Shown: positions 9,659-18,327, counted from the first letter of the stretch. The stretch: 34,848 nt of DNA from Shewanella sp. (GCA_028223395.1 JAOIUG010000015.1:1-34848); one strand, 5' to 3'. A program made the numbers and translations. Notes: a model not told the origin generated them from the letters alone.

Positions 9659-10132
9659 TTATTCCCCTATCATATGCGGTGCATATTGCCACTTCACAGT
9701 GTGACCCGTGGCGTGTTGAGCAACCAATACGACACCAGAGGTGGCAAACAAAGGAGGCTCAACCCCTTGAACCAACTCGCTCACAACGTAACCTAGTAGT
9801 GGCATATGCGCGAGCACCAACACATTGGTGGCTTGATAATGCTGAGCATACGCCACAATGGCATCGGCAACCCTTGTGGGATCCCCCGCAGGCACAAGCT
9901 CATTTAACGTTAGCCATTGTTTAGGCTTAGGAAAATGCTTTTGCACTTCTTGCCAACTTTGTTGCGCCCGTAGATATGGGCTCACTAATACCAAGTCAAA
10001 TTCAGCAATACTGCGCTTTAACCAATGGCTCATCGCGCTTGTTTGTTGACGTCCCGTATCGGTTAATGTCCGCTCTCGATCTGAATGTGCATTAAAGCCA
10101 GCCTCACCGTGACGCATTAAAAATAGCTGCAT
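9659..10132 (-). CDS. sixA: Phosphohistidine phosphatase SixA
   Basis: A 157-residue single-domain histidine phosphatase. The catalytic signature LMRHGEA places the phospho-accepting H8, with R55 in SPYLRAQQS and H109 in VLAHMP completing the pocket. In E. coli SixA dephosphorylates the nitrogen phosphotransferase protein NPr and was first described on ArcB. The length and single-domain layout fit SixA rather than a phosphoglycerate mutase. It starts at ATG 10132; a GGGAG lies 13 bases upstream, which is a long spacing. It converges on smrB and diverges from the M16 protease across a 300-bp gap containing a conspicuous inverted repeat. Confidence 0.93.
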   Translation of the reverse strand: MQLFLMRHGEAGFNAHSDRERTLTDTGRQQTSAMSHWLKRSIAEFDLVLVSPYLRAQQSWQEVQKHFPKPKQWLTLNELVPAGDPTRVADAIVAYAQHYQATNVLVLAHMPLLGYVVSELVQGVEPPLFATSGVVLVAQHATGHTVKWQYAPHMIGE

Positions 10133-10431
10133 ACGTTAATCGCGGCTCCCAATTCGTTATTGTTATCCATTAATTGTAGTCCGAATTCTGATGGCGATAT
10201 AGTACTATATTCATGATTAACGTCTTAATTATCATGAGAGCCAATGCCAATTTTCATCAAATTGGTCGGTGATATCGTCAACTTGTATTTGAAGAACGAT
10301 GAAAATAATGGCAAGTTAAGCTAACTTGCGTCATCGTGTGTCTATCAACCTAAAGTAAGCACCACCATTAGCAGCATTAACGCTTGCTATGATCTCATTC
10401 AAGCCTCGATTATTCGTGCTTTCTCGGCAAA
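10133..10431. other. Divergent intergenic region, sixA / M16 protease
   Basis: About 300 bases without a gene. It should contain both divergent promoters, but I could not pick convincing -35/-10 pairs. Its clearest structure is the two-part inverted repeat at 10296-10337. A TTGGTCGG half-site near 10262-10269 resembles half of a FadR operator but lacks the second half. Confidence 0.5.
10296..10337 (+). repeat. Two-stem inverted repeat (possible structured leader RNA)
   Basis: The outer arms ACGATGA (10296-10302) and TCATCGT (10331-10337) enclose the inner arms GCAAGTTA (10311-10318) and TAACTTGC (10322-10329) around a 3-base loop. Together they make 15 base pairs with an asymmetric internal loop. 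An extra AACTTG at 10280-10285 could pair with the same CAAGTT, offering an alternative fold. No U-tract follows, so it is not an ordinary terminator. It lies about 95 bases before the protease start. Confidence 0.5.
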
Positions 10432-13293
10432 GTGCGACTAAAATTATCGACTCAGTTTGATACTGTACCATCAATGGAGCACAGCTTGCGAACGGCCAAA
10501 AATGTTATCAGTAGTCCAAATGATCACCGAGCATATCGCCATGTCACTTTTGATAATGGGTTGGCTGTCTTGCTTGTTGAAGATCTCCAGTCGACAGAAG
10601 CTGCAGCCTCCCTGGTTGTAGGCGTAGGGCATTTCAACGATCCGATAGCTCGGCCTGGTATGGCGCATTTTTTAGAACATATGTTGTTTCTCGGGACTGA
10701 CAAATACCCCGAAGCAGGTGAGTTCTCCGCCTTCATTAATCAACATGGTGGCAGTAATAATGCTTGGACTGGCACTGAGCACACCAGTTATTTTTACAGT
10801 ATCGACGCCGCGCAATTTGAAGCTTCACTCGATCGCTTCAGTCAGTTCTTTATTGCGCCTCGCTTTGATGTCACTTTGGTTGAACGTGAGCGGCATGCGA
10901 TTGAATCTGAATTTAGCCTCAAGTTAAAAGATGACATTCGTCGTATTTATCAAGTACAAAAAGAGACGGTCAACCCCGTACACCCTTTTGCTAAGTTTTC
11001 AGTCGGCAATCTAGAAACACTCGCGGGAAGCCAAAGCGATCTTCAAGCCGAGCTATTACACTTTTATCGCACCCACTACAGTGCTGACAAAATGACATTG
11101 TGTATTGTTGCCCCACTCGCTCTTGATACACTGGGTAAACTCGCACAACAGTATTTTTCTCAAATTAAACAACGCGCTTCAGCCGCGCCCTATCCTGACT
11201 TACCCATCTATTTACCCGAACAACTGCAAACACAAATTAATGTCGTACCACTTAAAGAGCAGCGACGATTGGCAATCACTTTTGCCTTACCTGCTATTGA
11301 CCGATTTTATAAACACAAACCACTGACATTTATTAGTCACTTATTAGGTTATGAAGGAAAAGGCAGTTTATTGTCTTACTTAAAGTCTCAAGGACTCGCT
11401 AATAACCTTTCAGCTGGCGGAGGAGTCAATGGGTATAATTTTAAAGATTACAATATCAGTATTGAGCTGACCGATCAGGGGTTATGCCAACTTGATACTG
11501 TGATTGACTGTACTTTTGAGTATATCGCCTTAATACGTGATTCAGGCTTAACTCCTTGGCGATATAATGAACGGGCAGCACTGCTTCAACGTGCTTTTCA
11601 ATATCAAGAGCAAGTAAAAGCGATGGATCTCGCGAGTCATTTAAGCATCAATATGCACCATTATGATACCGAAGATATTATATACGGTGATTATCGCATG
11701 GAAGGATTGGCCCATGATGAAACGCAGCAGCTGCTGGCCTTAATGATCCCAAGCAACATGCGCTTAGTGTTAGTTGCGCCAGAACTGGCCACCGACAAAC
11801 TGGCAATGTGGTATCAATCACCTTATCAAATGAAACCGATCCCACAAAACAGCCTGACTCGTTGGTCTGCAGTTAAGGTACGATCTCAATTGCATTTACC
11901 CGAAAAAAACCCTTTTATTATGGCGCAGTGCACAGCTCGTACAGTGCCGGGATCCAGCCCTGTTCCTAAAGTCGTAGCACAAGAAGCTGGCTACCGAATT
12001 TGGCATAAAAAAGATGACGAGTATCAAGTGCCAAAAGGCCATATTTACCTATCATTAGACTCAGCTCACGCTGCGAGTTCGGCAAAAAATGCGGCGCTCA
12101 CAAAGCTTTATGTTGAAATGCTTCTCGATCACCTCGCTGAGTTTACCTACCCAGCCGAAGTGGCGGGATTAAGCTACAATATCTACCCTCATCAAGGTGG
12201 GATAACCCTGCACTTAACCGGCTTTATTGGTAAGCAAGAAGCCCTGTTATCACTGATCATAGACAAAGCACGCGAACGGAATTTTACTCAACGTCGATTT
12301 GATCTCATTAAGCAGCAATTACTGCGCAGCTGGTCTAATCATACTCAAGCAAAGCCCATTTCACAGTTGTTTACCAGTTTAACAGTGACATTACAAAAAC
12401 GCAGTTTTGAACCTGCCCGCATGGCAGAGTGCCTAGCAACGCTGACCGTGGACGACTTACATGCGCATGTGCAACAGTTTTATGAAAAGATCCACCTCGA
12501 AGGTCTCGTCCATGGTGATTACTTGGAAGATGAAGCAAAATCGCTCGGAAATAAGTTAAACAAAATCCTTTCACTAGTGACATCTCCAAGCCAAGAGTCA
12601 TCCCGAGAGTTAATTGACTTAACCCATAAAGGCACCTTATTTAGAGCGTTGCCCGTTACGCATCAAGACAGCGGCATTATTGTTTATTATCAATCGAATG
12701 CTGCAACACCTGATAATATGGCCTTACTCAGTTTGCTCAACCACACCATGTCTTCAAATTTTTTCCACGAGCTCCGCACCCAGCGCCAACTTGGTTACAT
12801 GGTCGGAACCGGATACCTACCTTTAAACCGCTACCCTGGTATGATTTTTTATATTCAGTCTCCTAGCACCGGACCCCATGCGCTATTAGCAGCGATTGAT
12901 GAGTTTATCGCAGGCTTTAGCTATGCCATTTTACAGATCACTAACCGTCAATGGGAATCAACCAAAACAGGTTTAATCAACCAAGTGATGCTACACGACG
13001 CCAACCTCAAAACCCGAAGCCAACGCTATTGGTCAAGTATTGGCAGTAAAGATCTCGCTTTTGATCAAAGAGAACGAGTAGTTGCACAAATAAAAACCTT
13101 AACCCGTTCAGATTTAATCCGTTTTATTATGAAAAAAATGCGAACAAAAGACTGCGATAGACTCGTACTTTTTTGCACTGGTGAAACCCACCAAGAACAA
13201 ACACAATTAACGCCAAATAGCATGATTGTCGATTTAAAATCCTTTAAATTAAACGCTAAGCAATTTGATACACTGCCGCCGTCTTTATATTAA
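10432..13293 (+). CDS. Pitrilysin/insulinase-like M16 zinc metallopeptidase
   Basis: A 953-residue M16 protease, comparable to E. coli pitrilysin (962). The inverted zinc motif HFLEH (79-83) supplies two histidine ligands and the catalytic glutamate, and E160 in AIESEF lies at the distance expected for the third ligand. PGMAHFLEHMLFLGTDKYP and NNAWTGTEHTSYFY are classic for the family. A second, inactive M16 half follows and ends with the HELRTQRQLGYMVGTGY segment. Unlike E. coli pitrilysin I see no signal peptide, so the location is uncertain. The reported start is GTG 10432. ATG 10474 is equally possible because neither has a Shine-Dalgarno. An in-frame TGA at 10390 rules out any longer form. 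Substrates are probably short or unfolded peptides. Confidence 0.9.
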   Translation: MRLKLSTQFDTVPSMEHSLRTAKNVISSPNDHRAYRHVTFDNGLAVLLVEDLQSTEAAASLVVGVGHFNDPIARPGMAHFLEHMLFLGTDKYPEAGEFSAFINQHGGSNNAWTGTEHTSYFYSIDAAQFEASLDRFSQFFIAPRFDVTLVERERHAIESEFSLKLKDDIRRIYQVQKETVNPVHPFAKFSVGNLETLAGSQSDLQAELLHFYRTHYSADKMTLCIVAPLALDTLGKLAQQYFSQIKQRASAAPYPDLPIYLPEQLQTQINVVPLKEQRRLAITFALPAIDRFYKHKPLTFISHLLGYEGKGSLLSYLKSQGLANNLSAGGGVNGYNFKDYNISIELTDQGLCQLDTVIDCTFEYIALIRDSGLTPWRYNERAALLQRAFQYQEQVKAMDLASHLSINMHHYDTEDIIYGDYRMEGLAHDETQQLLALMIPSNMRLVLVAPELATDKLAMWYQSPYQMKPIPQNSLTRWSAVKVRSQLHLPEKNPFIMAQCTARTVPGSSPVPKVVAQEAGYRIWHKKDDEYQVPKGHIYLSLDSAHAASSAKNAALTKLYVEMLLDHLAEFTYPAEVAGLSYNIYPHQGGITLHLTGFIGKQEALLSLIIDKARERNFTQRRFDLIKQQLLRSWSNHTQAKPISQLFTSLTVTLQKRSFEPARMAECLATLTVDDLHAHVQQFYEKIHLEGLVHGDYLEDEAKSLGNKLNKILSLVTSPSQESSRELIDLTHKGTLFRALPVTHQDSGIIVYYQSNAATPDNMALLSLLNHTMSSNFFHELRTQRQLGYMVGTGYLPLNRYPGMIFYIQSPSTGPHALLAAIDEFIAGFSYAILQITNRQWESTKTGLINQVMLHDANLKTRSQRYWSSIGSKDLAFDQRERVVAQIKTLTRSDLIRFIMKKMRTKDCDRLVLFCTGETHQEQTQLTPNSMIVDLKSFKLNAKQFDTLPPSLY

Positions 13294-13494
13294 TCATTCA
13301 TGTGACGAGTAAGGTGTATTTTTCTATGTCATATCAGATCAAAAAAGTACAAATATTATACAAAGTTAGATAAGCAATGTTCATGGTTCATGATTCAAAA
13401 AATAGATGAAGGATTTTGATCATAGCTTCACTTTCTGGAAAATCAGTCCGTATCCCTGTAGTCTTACGCTACTAATAAAAATAAAAATAAAAAT

Positions 13495-16400
13495 ATGCCT
13501 AAGCTATTACTCATTATTACACTCTTTTTTCTCAATTTGTTACCTATCAAGCTTTGCTTTGCATATACACTCAACTCTGTTGCATTAGGGGTTCCTGAAG
13601 GGTTATCACAAAGCAATGTATCTTCTATTGTAGAAGATGCTGATGGTTATCTCTGGATCGGGACCTTCAATGGCCTAAACCGCTATGACGGCCAACACTT
13701 CCGTCATTATTTCCCCTCCCAGCGTCATGAACTCGCCAGCGGCTTTATTCATAGTTTATTGATCACTCGTTCTGGCTTGATGTTTATTGGCACTGATAAA
13801 GGCCTGTCAATATATGATCCTTTGAAAGATAAAATAACATCATCGCAGAACATGGGACTGTCGATCAATGAAGCAGTATGGACTGTATACGAACACGACA
13901 ATCATATTTATATAGGAACAGAAAATAAAATCACCATCATTCACCCGTTGAGAAATGGAAAACTTAAGATTAAAGGTGAAATTACGGGTGATTTTGGGAC
14001 GATTAAGAATATAGTCTCTTATAACGATCGGTTATTCGTTAGAAATTATACAGGAAATGTATACTCTATCGCTAGTGATGTGGAGTTAATATCCGATAAA
14101 TCGAACACAATTAAGGTTATAGACAATAAACTTCTCATTTTCAAAAATGATGGTACATTCTTGTTTGAGAATGATAATCTCAATAAAATAAACGCAATTA
14201 ATTTTTTAAGTGTTACTGAAAAACCAACCTTAAACTATGCGATATCAAAAAATAAAATATATAATATCAATAACATTGAAACGCCTCTTTTACTCGGTGA
14301 ATTAAACACTTCAAGTAAAGAACTAGAACAACCAAAGATAATAAGAGGTAAAGCAAAAACATTTATCTCAAACCAAAATAATGGCATTATCATTATCGAT
14401 GACAACGGTAACATAGCCAAAACCAAAGAAATACAAAACGGTAATGTTTGGTCTATTAATTCAGCAGGGGTCTCAGGTATCATAATTACAACCGATTCTC
14501 CCTTAATCCGTGTATTGGATAATAAACTCGATAGCATAAAAAATTACAACTCCAATATTAAAGGTCCAAAGTCAGCAATTAGAATTAGAGATAGAATATA
14601 CGTTGCGAGTATAGAAGGCCTCATTGAAATTAACACTGAAAATAAAGAAAGCTCACAGATTATAAAGGGTGAATTTTTTATTGTAAAAGCTGCAGCAAAT
14701 AGTCAAAGCCTCTACATAGGTGCAACTAATGGCACTGTAATTCAATATTTTATAAAAACGGGTATCACTAAAGAGTACATAGTCGATAACGGTAATCCTA
14801 TCTTTGATCTCAAAGAGTATCGAGACGCTCTTTTTATTGCTAGTCAAGGAGGGATTTTTAAATTAGAAGGTGGCGTTGTCAGCCCCATTTACACTCAGCA
14901 GATAGTGATCAGCATTGATGTTTTTGCTGATGAGATATTAATTGGAACTGGAAACAGTCTTAAAAAAATCCATTTAGATACACTAACTACGACAGATGTG
15001 TACGAAAACAACAAACCCATATACTCTATATATCAAGATGAAAATTTAATTATTGCATCCTCAATTAACGAGTTATTCATAAAAGATAAGAAAACGAATC
15101 AACCCTATATTTTCAGCAAAGGGCAAGGTGTTCAAGATGAGTACAACGCACAATCAATATACAAACTAAACGACAATATACTGCTAGGAGGGCTCAATGG
15201 GATCAGCCTTATTTCGCTAAAAAAAATCAAACAATACTTACTTAACCATACCGCTCCGACAGTCAGTTTAAGTGAACTACTGGTATTTAATATTCCAGAA
15301 ACGCCAGACGGCAACATACTTGAGCAGCAGATAAATAAAACAGAAAAGATCCGACTCAAACACTCTGATTACCCATTTACGTTGGTTTTCAACAGCCCAA
15401 AAAGTGCACTGAATGACATTAGCTACATTTACCAACTACGTGGCCTGTCGGACACTAAAATAAACTCAAAAGGCATTAACTCCGCAACTTATACCAACTT
15501 ATCACCAGGTGAGTATGAATTTTTAGTTCATGCTGTCGATCCAATAACTGGCCTTAAGGGGCAAGAAAAAACATTAGCCATTGAAATCATACCGCCTTGG
15601 TGGTTATCGGATCATGCAAAAATTATCTACTCTTTCTTGGCATTATTTGCATTCTTACTCATCGTTAAAATATTTTTAAAGCGTCGCGATACTCAAAAAG
15701 AGATCGCAAAAAGTGAAGAGCGATTAAAGTTGTCATTGTGGGGTAGCGGTGATGAAATGTGGGATTGGGATCTCGAAACCGGCCATATATATCGTTCAAA
15801 TATGTGGGGAACACTTGATTTCCCAAGAGATGGACGCCGCTCAGGCCAAGCCGGCGAAGAGAGTAACATCCATCCACTGGATCAAACGCGTGTACATGAT
15901 GAGCTAAATAAACACTTTGAGGCTGAAACCGAACATTTTGAAGCAACCTACCGCGTTAAAGGTAAGTCTGGTGATTGGATATGGATCTTAGATCGCGCCA
16001 AAATAGTGGAGCGTGATGAACATCATAATCCGCTACGGATGACAGGCACCATTAAAAATATTAGTCATTTTAAACAAGCGGAAGAACAACTTAAACTCTT
16101 TGAACGTGCGATTAAAAATATTTCTGAAGGCATGTTCATTCTTGATAGGCAATACCACTTTGTAGAAGTCAACGAAGCCTGTTGTGATCTTTCAATGCTA
16201 AGCAAAGCTGAGCTTATTGGCACACAACTTAACTTTGCACTTTACCCAGACAGTTACTCACAGCAGATCCGCTCGATATTGAAACAGCAAGGCCGTTGGA
16301 GCGAGGAAATAGAATCCGTTAGAGGAGATGGCACCCACTTTTTGATGGCGTTAACTATCGATGCCATATATGACGAACAAGGTGAGCTCTGCCATTATGT

Positions 16401-17763
16401 CGGTGTTTTCTCAGATATCAGCCGCCGTAAACAACAAGAAGAGGAGCTTAGAAAACTCACCAATAACGATCTACTGACGAATCTGCCGAACCGTTCAAAC
16501 CTGATGGTAACGTTAGGTAATCTCGTTAAACATAGCGCAGAGCATACATTGATGGTGTTAGATCTCGACAACTTTAAAAAAATTAACGACTCCTTAGGTC
16601 ACCAAGTGGGCGACGAGCTGCTCATACTCGCCTCTGAACGTATACAAACTGCGGTGCCATATCACGCTAATATATACCGCTTAGGTGGTGACGAATTTGC
16701 CATTTTAATTGACAAAAATTCAGGAATTGGTATCAGTGCGACCATTGCTAAAGCGGTAATTCATGCTTTTGAAGCGGTTTTTCAACTATCAAGCGAAACC
16801 GTGGTCGTAGGAGTCAGTATTGGTATCGTTCTCTATCCTGAAGACGGGAATAGTGAGCAAGCGCTGCTACGTAAAGCAGACACCGCCATGTATCATGCTA
16901 AGTCCGCTGGGGGCAATCGATATCAATTTTACTCCGAGTCACTTAATAAAAACGCCATCAAGCAGTTAACAATTGAGAGCCTCATTCGAGAGGCAATTAA
17001 GAAGGATTTATTTGACGTTTATTATCAACCTAAAATTAACCTAAAAACAGGCGCTATCGCCGGAATGGAAGCGTTAGTTAGACTCAATCATCCTGATCAC
17101 GGCCTGATCCCACCCAATAAATTTATCCCTTTGGCTGAAGAAAACGGTTTGATTGTTGAGATCGGTGACACTGTGCTCAAAAAAGCCTGCTTAGCAACAC
17201 AAAATTGGCGCTTACAAGGGCTCTTTACTGGCAGAGTCGCCGTCAATCTATCGTCAAAACAGTTTGCCCTGCCCGATCTACAGCAACGTGTTGCGTCAAT
17301 TTTACGTCACACACAGCTGCCAGCCACTCATTTAGAGCTTGAAATTACGGAAGGCACTGTCATTGATGAACCAGAAAAAGCCATAGCACTGATGCAGCAA
17401 TTGTCACAAATGGGCGTAAATTTAGCATTAGATGACTTTGGTACAGGTTACTCATCCCTGTCATATTTAAAACGCTTTCCTATCCACACACTTAAAATAG
17501 ATAAAGCCTTTATTGATGACATTGATAAATCCAAGCGTGACTTAAAAATGGTCGACTCTATCATCACAATCGCTCATAACATGGGGCTTTCAGTCGTCGC
17601 GGAAGGGGTTGAAACAGCGGCGCAACTTGCGATTTTAAGCGAACTTGATTGTGAAGAGGTGCAAGGTTACGTATACAGTCAACCTGTGACAGAAAAAGCT
17701 TTTACTCAGCTTCTAAAAACTGGAATAGAGATAACCCCTAAAGCCACACAACAAAACAAATAA
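13495..17763 (+). CDS. Propeller sensor with PAS, GGDEF and EAL domains (c-di-GMP enzyme)
   Basis: A 1422-residue inner-membrane signalling protein. A signal peptide (about 1-23) leads into a periplasmic two-component-regulator propeller whose repeats include DADGYLWIGTFNGLNRYDG and FIGTDKGLSIYDP. A Y_Y_Y domain (about 605-700) and one transmembrane helix (about 709-730) follow. Inside the cell come PAS 1 (about 740-860), PAS 2 (about 868-985), GGDEF with an intact RLGGDEF (1064-1068), and EAL with EALVR from 1192 plus ELEITE, DDFGTGYSS and VVAEGVE. Both cyclase and phosphodiesterase residues look complete. The RxxD inhibitory site expected five residues before GGDEF is absent. The ATG follows an A-rich leader with no Shine-Dalgarno. 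The propeller portion is far more AT-rich than the output domains: 12 G+C in 60 at 14221-14280 against 28 in 60 at 16621-16680. The ligand is unknown. Confidence 0.9.
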   Translation: MPKLLLIITLFFLNLLPIKLCFAYTLNSVALGVPEGLSQSNVSSIVEDADGYLWIGTFNGLNRYDGQHFRHYFPSQRHELASGFIHSLLITRSGLMFIGTDKGLSIYDPLKDKITSSQNMGLSINEAVWTVYEHDNHIYIGTENKITIIHPLRNGKLKIKGEITGDFGTIKNIVSYNDRLFVRNYTGNVYSIASDVELISDKSNTIKVIDNKLLIFKNDGTFLFENDNLNKINAINFLSVTEKPTLNYAISKNKIYNINNIETPLLLGELNTSSKELEQPKIIRGKAKTFISNQNNGIIIIDDNGNIAKTKEIQNGNVWSINSAGVSGIIITTDSPLIRVLDNKLDSIKNYNSNIKGPKSAIRIRDRIYVASIEGLIEINTENKESSQIIKGEFFIVKAAANSQSLYIGATNGTVIQYFIKTGITKEYIVDNGNPIFDLKEYRDALFIASQGGIFKLEGGVVSPIYTQQIVISIDVFADEILIGTGNSLKKIHLDTLTTTDVYENNKPIYSIYQDENLIIASSINELFIKDKKTNQPYIFSKGQGVQDEYNAQSIYKLNDNILLGGLNGISLISLKKIKQYLLNHTAPTVSLSELLVFNIPETPDGNILEQQINKTEKIRLKHSDYPFTLVFNSPKSALNDISYIYQLRGLSDTKINSKGINSATYTNLSPGEYEFLVHAVDPITGLKGQEKTLAIEIIPPWWLSDHAKIIYSFLALFAFLLIVKIFLKRRDTQKEIAKSEERLKLSLWGSGDEMWDWDLETGHIYRSNMWGTLDFPRDGRRSGQAGEESNIHPLDQTRVHDELNKHFEAETEHFEATYRVKGKSGDWIWILDRAKIVERDEHHNPLRMTGTIKNISHFKQAEEQLKLFERAIKNISEGMFILDRQYHFVEVNEACCDLSMLSKAELIGTQLNFALYPDSYSQQIRSILKQQGRWSEEIESVRGDGTHFLMALTIDAIYDEQGELCHYVGVFSDISRRKQQEEELRKLTNNDLLTNLPNRSNLMVTLGNLVKHSAEHTLMVLDLDNFKKINDSLGHQVGDELLILASERIQTAVPYHANIYRLGGDEFAILIDKNSGIGISATIAKAVIHAFEAVFQLSSETVVVGVSIGIVLYPEDGNSEQALLRKADTAMYHAKSAGGNRYQFYSESLNKNAIKQLTIESLIREAIKKDLFDVYYQPKINLKTGAIAGMEALVRLNHPDHGLIPPNKFIPLAEENGLIVEIGDTVLKKACLATQNWRLQGLFTGRVAVNLSSKQFALPDLQQRVASILRHTQLPATHLELEITEGTVIDEPEKAIALMQQLSQMGVNLALDDFGTGYSSLSYLKRFPIHTLKIDKAFIDDIDKSKRDLKMVDSIITIAHNMGLSVVAEGVETAAQLAILSELDCEEVQGYVYSQPVTEKAFTQLLKTGIEITPKATQQNK

Positions 17764-17781
17764 AAACCAAAAAATAAACAA

Positions 17782-17797
17782 TGGCACAACACTTGCT
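17782..17797 (+). promoter_or_regulatory. Sigma-54 (RpoN) promoter of the repeat-protein gene
   Basis: TGGCACAACACTTGCT matches the RpoN consensus TGGCAC-N5-TTGCW at every fixed position, with GG and GC separated by exactly ten bases. It points rightward. The predicted transcription start is near 17808, leaving a leader of about 46 bases that carries the AGAAGG ribosome-binding site. The element lies 19 bases after the stop of the sensor gene. Sigma-54 promoters need an activator ATPase; none is encoded in this window, and the activator sites would fall inside the end of the sensor gene. Confidence 0.85.
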
Positions 17798-17853
17798 TTA
17801 CCTTCTTAGATTCAATTTACCACAACACATCAATTAAGAAGGCAAAAGTAAAA

Positions 17854-18327
17854 ATGAAAACGATAATTAATGGACTAGTTGCTTCAGTTGCATTGGCATG
17901 CTCACTTCCCGCTATGGCATCCACTCATACTGCTTCTGGAGTTCAAATGGATTTAGCATCTATCAAACACTTAGCTGCCGTGCCGCACATTAAGCTAAAA
18001 CCACTGCACACTGCTGCCGTGCCGCACATTAAGCTAAAGCCATTGCACACTGCTGCCGTGCCACACATTAAGCTAAAGCCATTGCACACTGCTGCCGTGC
18101 CGCACATTAAGCTAAAACCACTGCACACTGCTGCTGTGCCGCACATTAAGCTAAAGCCACTGCACACTGCTGCCGTGCCACACATTAAGCTAAAGCCACT
18201 GCACACTGCTGCCGTGCCGCACATTAAGCTAAAGCCATTGCATACTGCTGCCGTGCCACACATTAAGCTAAAGCCACTGCACACTGCTGCCGTGCCACAC
18301 ATTAAGCTCGTTACCCAAATAGCTTGA
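17854..18327 (+). CDS. Exported 13-residue tandem-repeat protein, family not recognised
   Basis: A 157-residue protein I cannot assign to a known family. A signal peptide MKTIINGLVASVALACSLPAMA is probably cut after A22 (AMA/S). The cysteine at 16 is preceded by A-L-A, a poor lipobox, so lipidation is unlikely but not excluded. A short linker (23-40) leads into eight identical copies of AVPHIKLKPLHTA with no substitution, a ninth truncated copy and the tail VTQIA. Each unit carries two histidines, two lysines and two prolines and no acidic residue, so the mature protein is strongly basic. HIKLK alternates polar and hydrophobic residues as in a beta strand bounded by prolines. It has its own sigma-54 promoter, an AGAAGG ribosome-binding site 11 bases before ATG, and a strong terminator downstream. 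Metal binding, a surface or matrix role, or a multi-copy peptide precursor are all guesses. Confidence 0.85.
   Translation: MKTIINGLVASVALACSLPAMASTHTASGVQMDLASIKHLAAVPHIKLKPLHTAAVPHIKLKPLHTAAVPHIKLKPLHTAAVPHIKLKPLHTAAVPHIKLKPLHTAAVPHIKLKPLHTAAVPHIKLKPLHTAAVPHIKLKPLHTAAVPHIKLVTQIA
17974..18309 (+). repeat. 39-bp coding tandem repeat, eight full copies plus a partial ninth
   Basis: Units start at 17974, 18013, 18052, 18091, 18130, 18169, 18208 and 18247, each exactly 39 bp with no spacer. A 24-base partial unit begins at 18286. The copies differ only at a few sites: GCC/GCT, CCG/CCA, AAA/AAG, CTG/TTG and CAC/CAT. Every one of these changes is synonymous. The array is coding, in frame with the exported protein, and is not a CRISPR array. 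Confidence 0.97.

Noticed and set aside
10258..10274. FadR-like site before the M16 protease (AATTGGTCGGTGATATC)
   Set aside because: Only the left half resembles the operator; the GACC half is missing and the gene has no fatty-acid link.
17974..18309. CRISPR-like array
   Set aside because: Units are directly contiguous without spacers and are coding in frame, so this is a protein tandem repeat.
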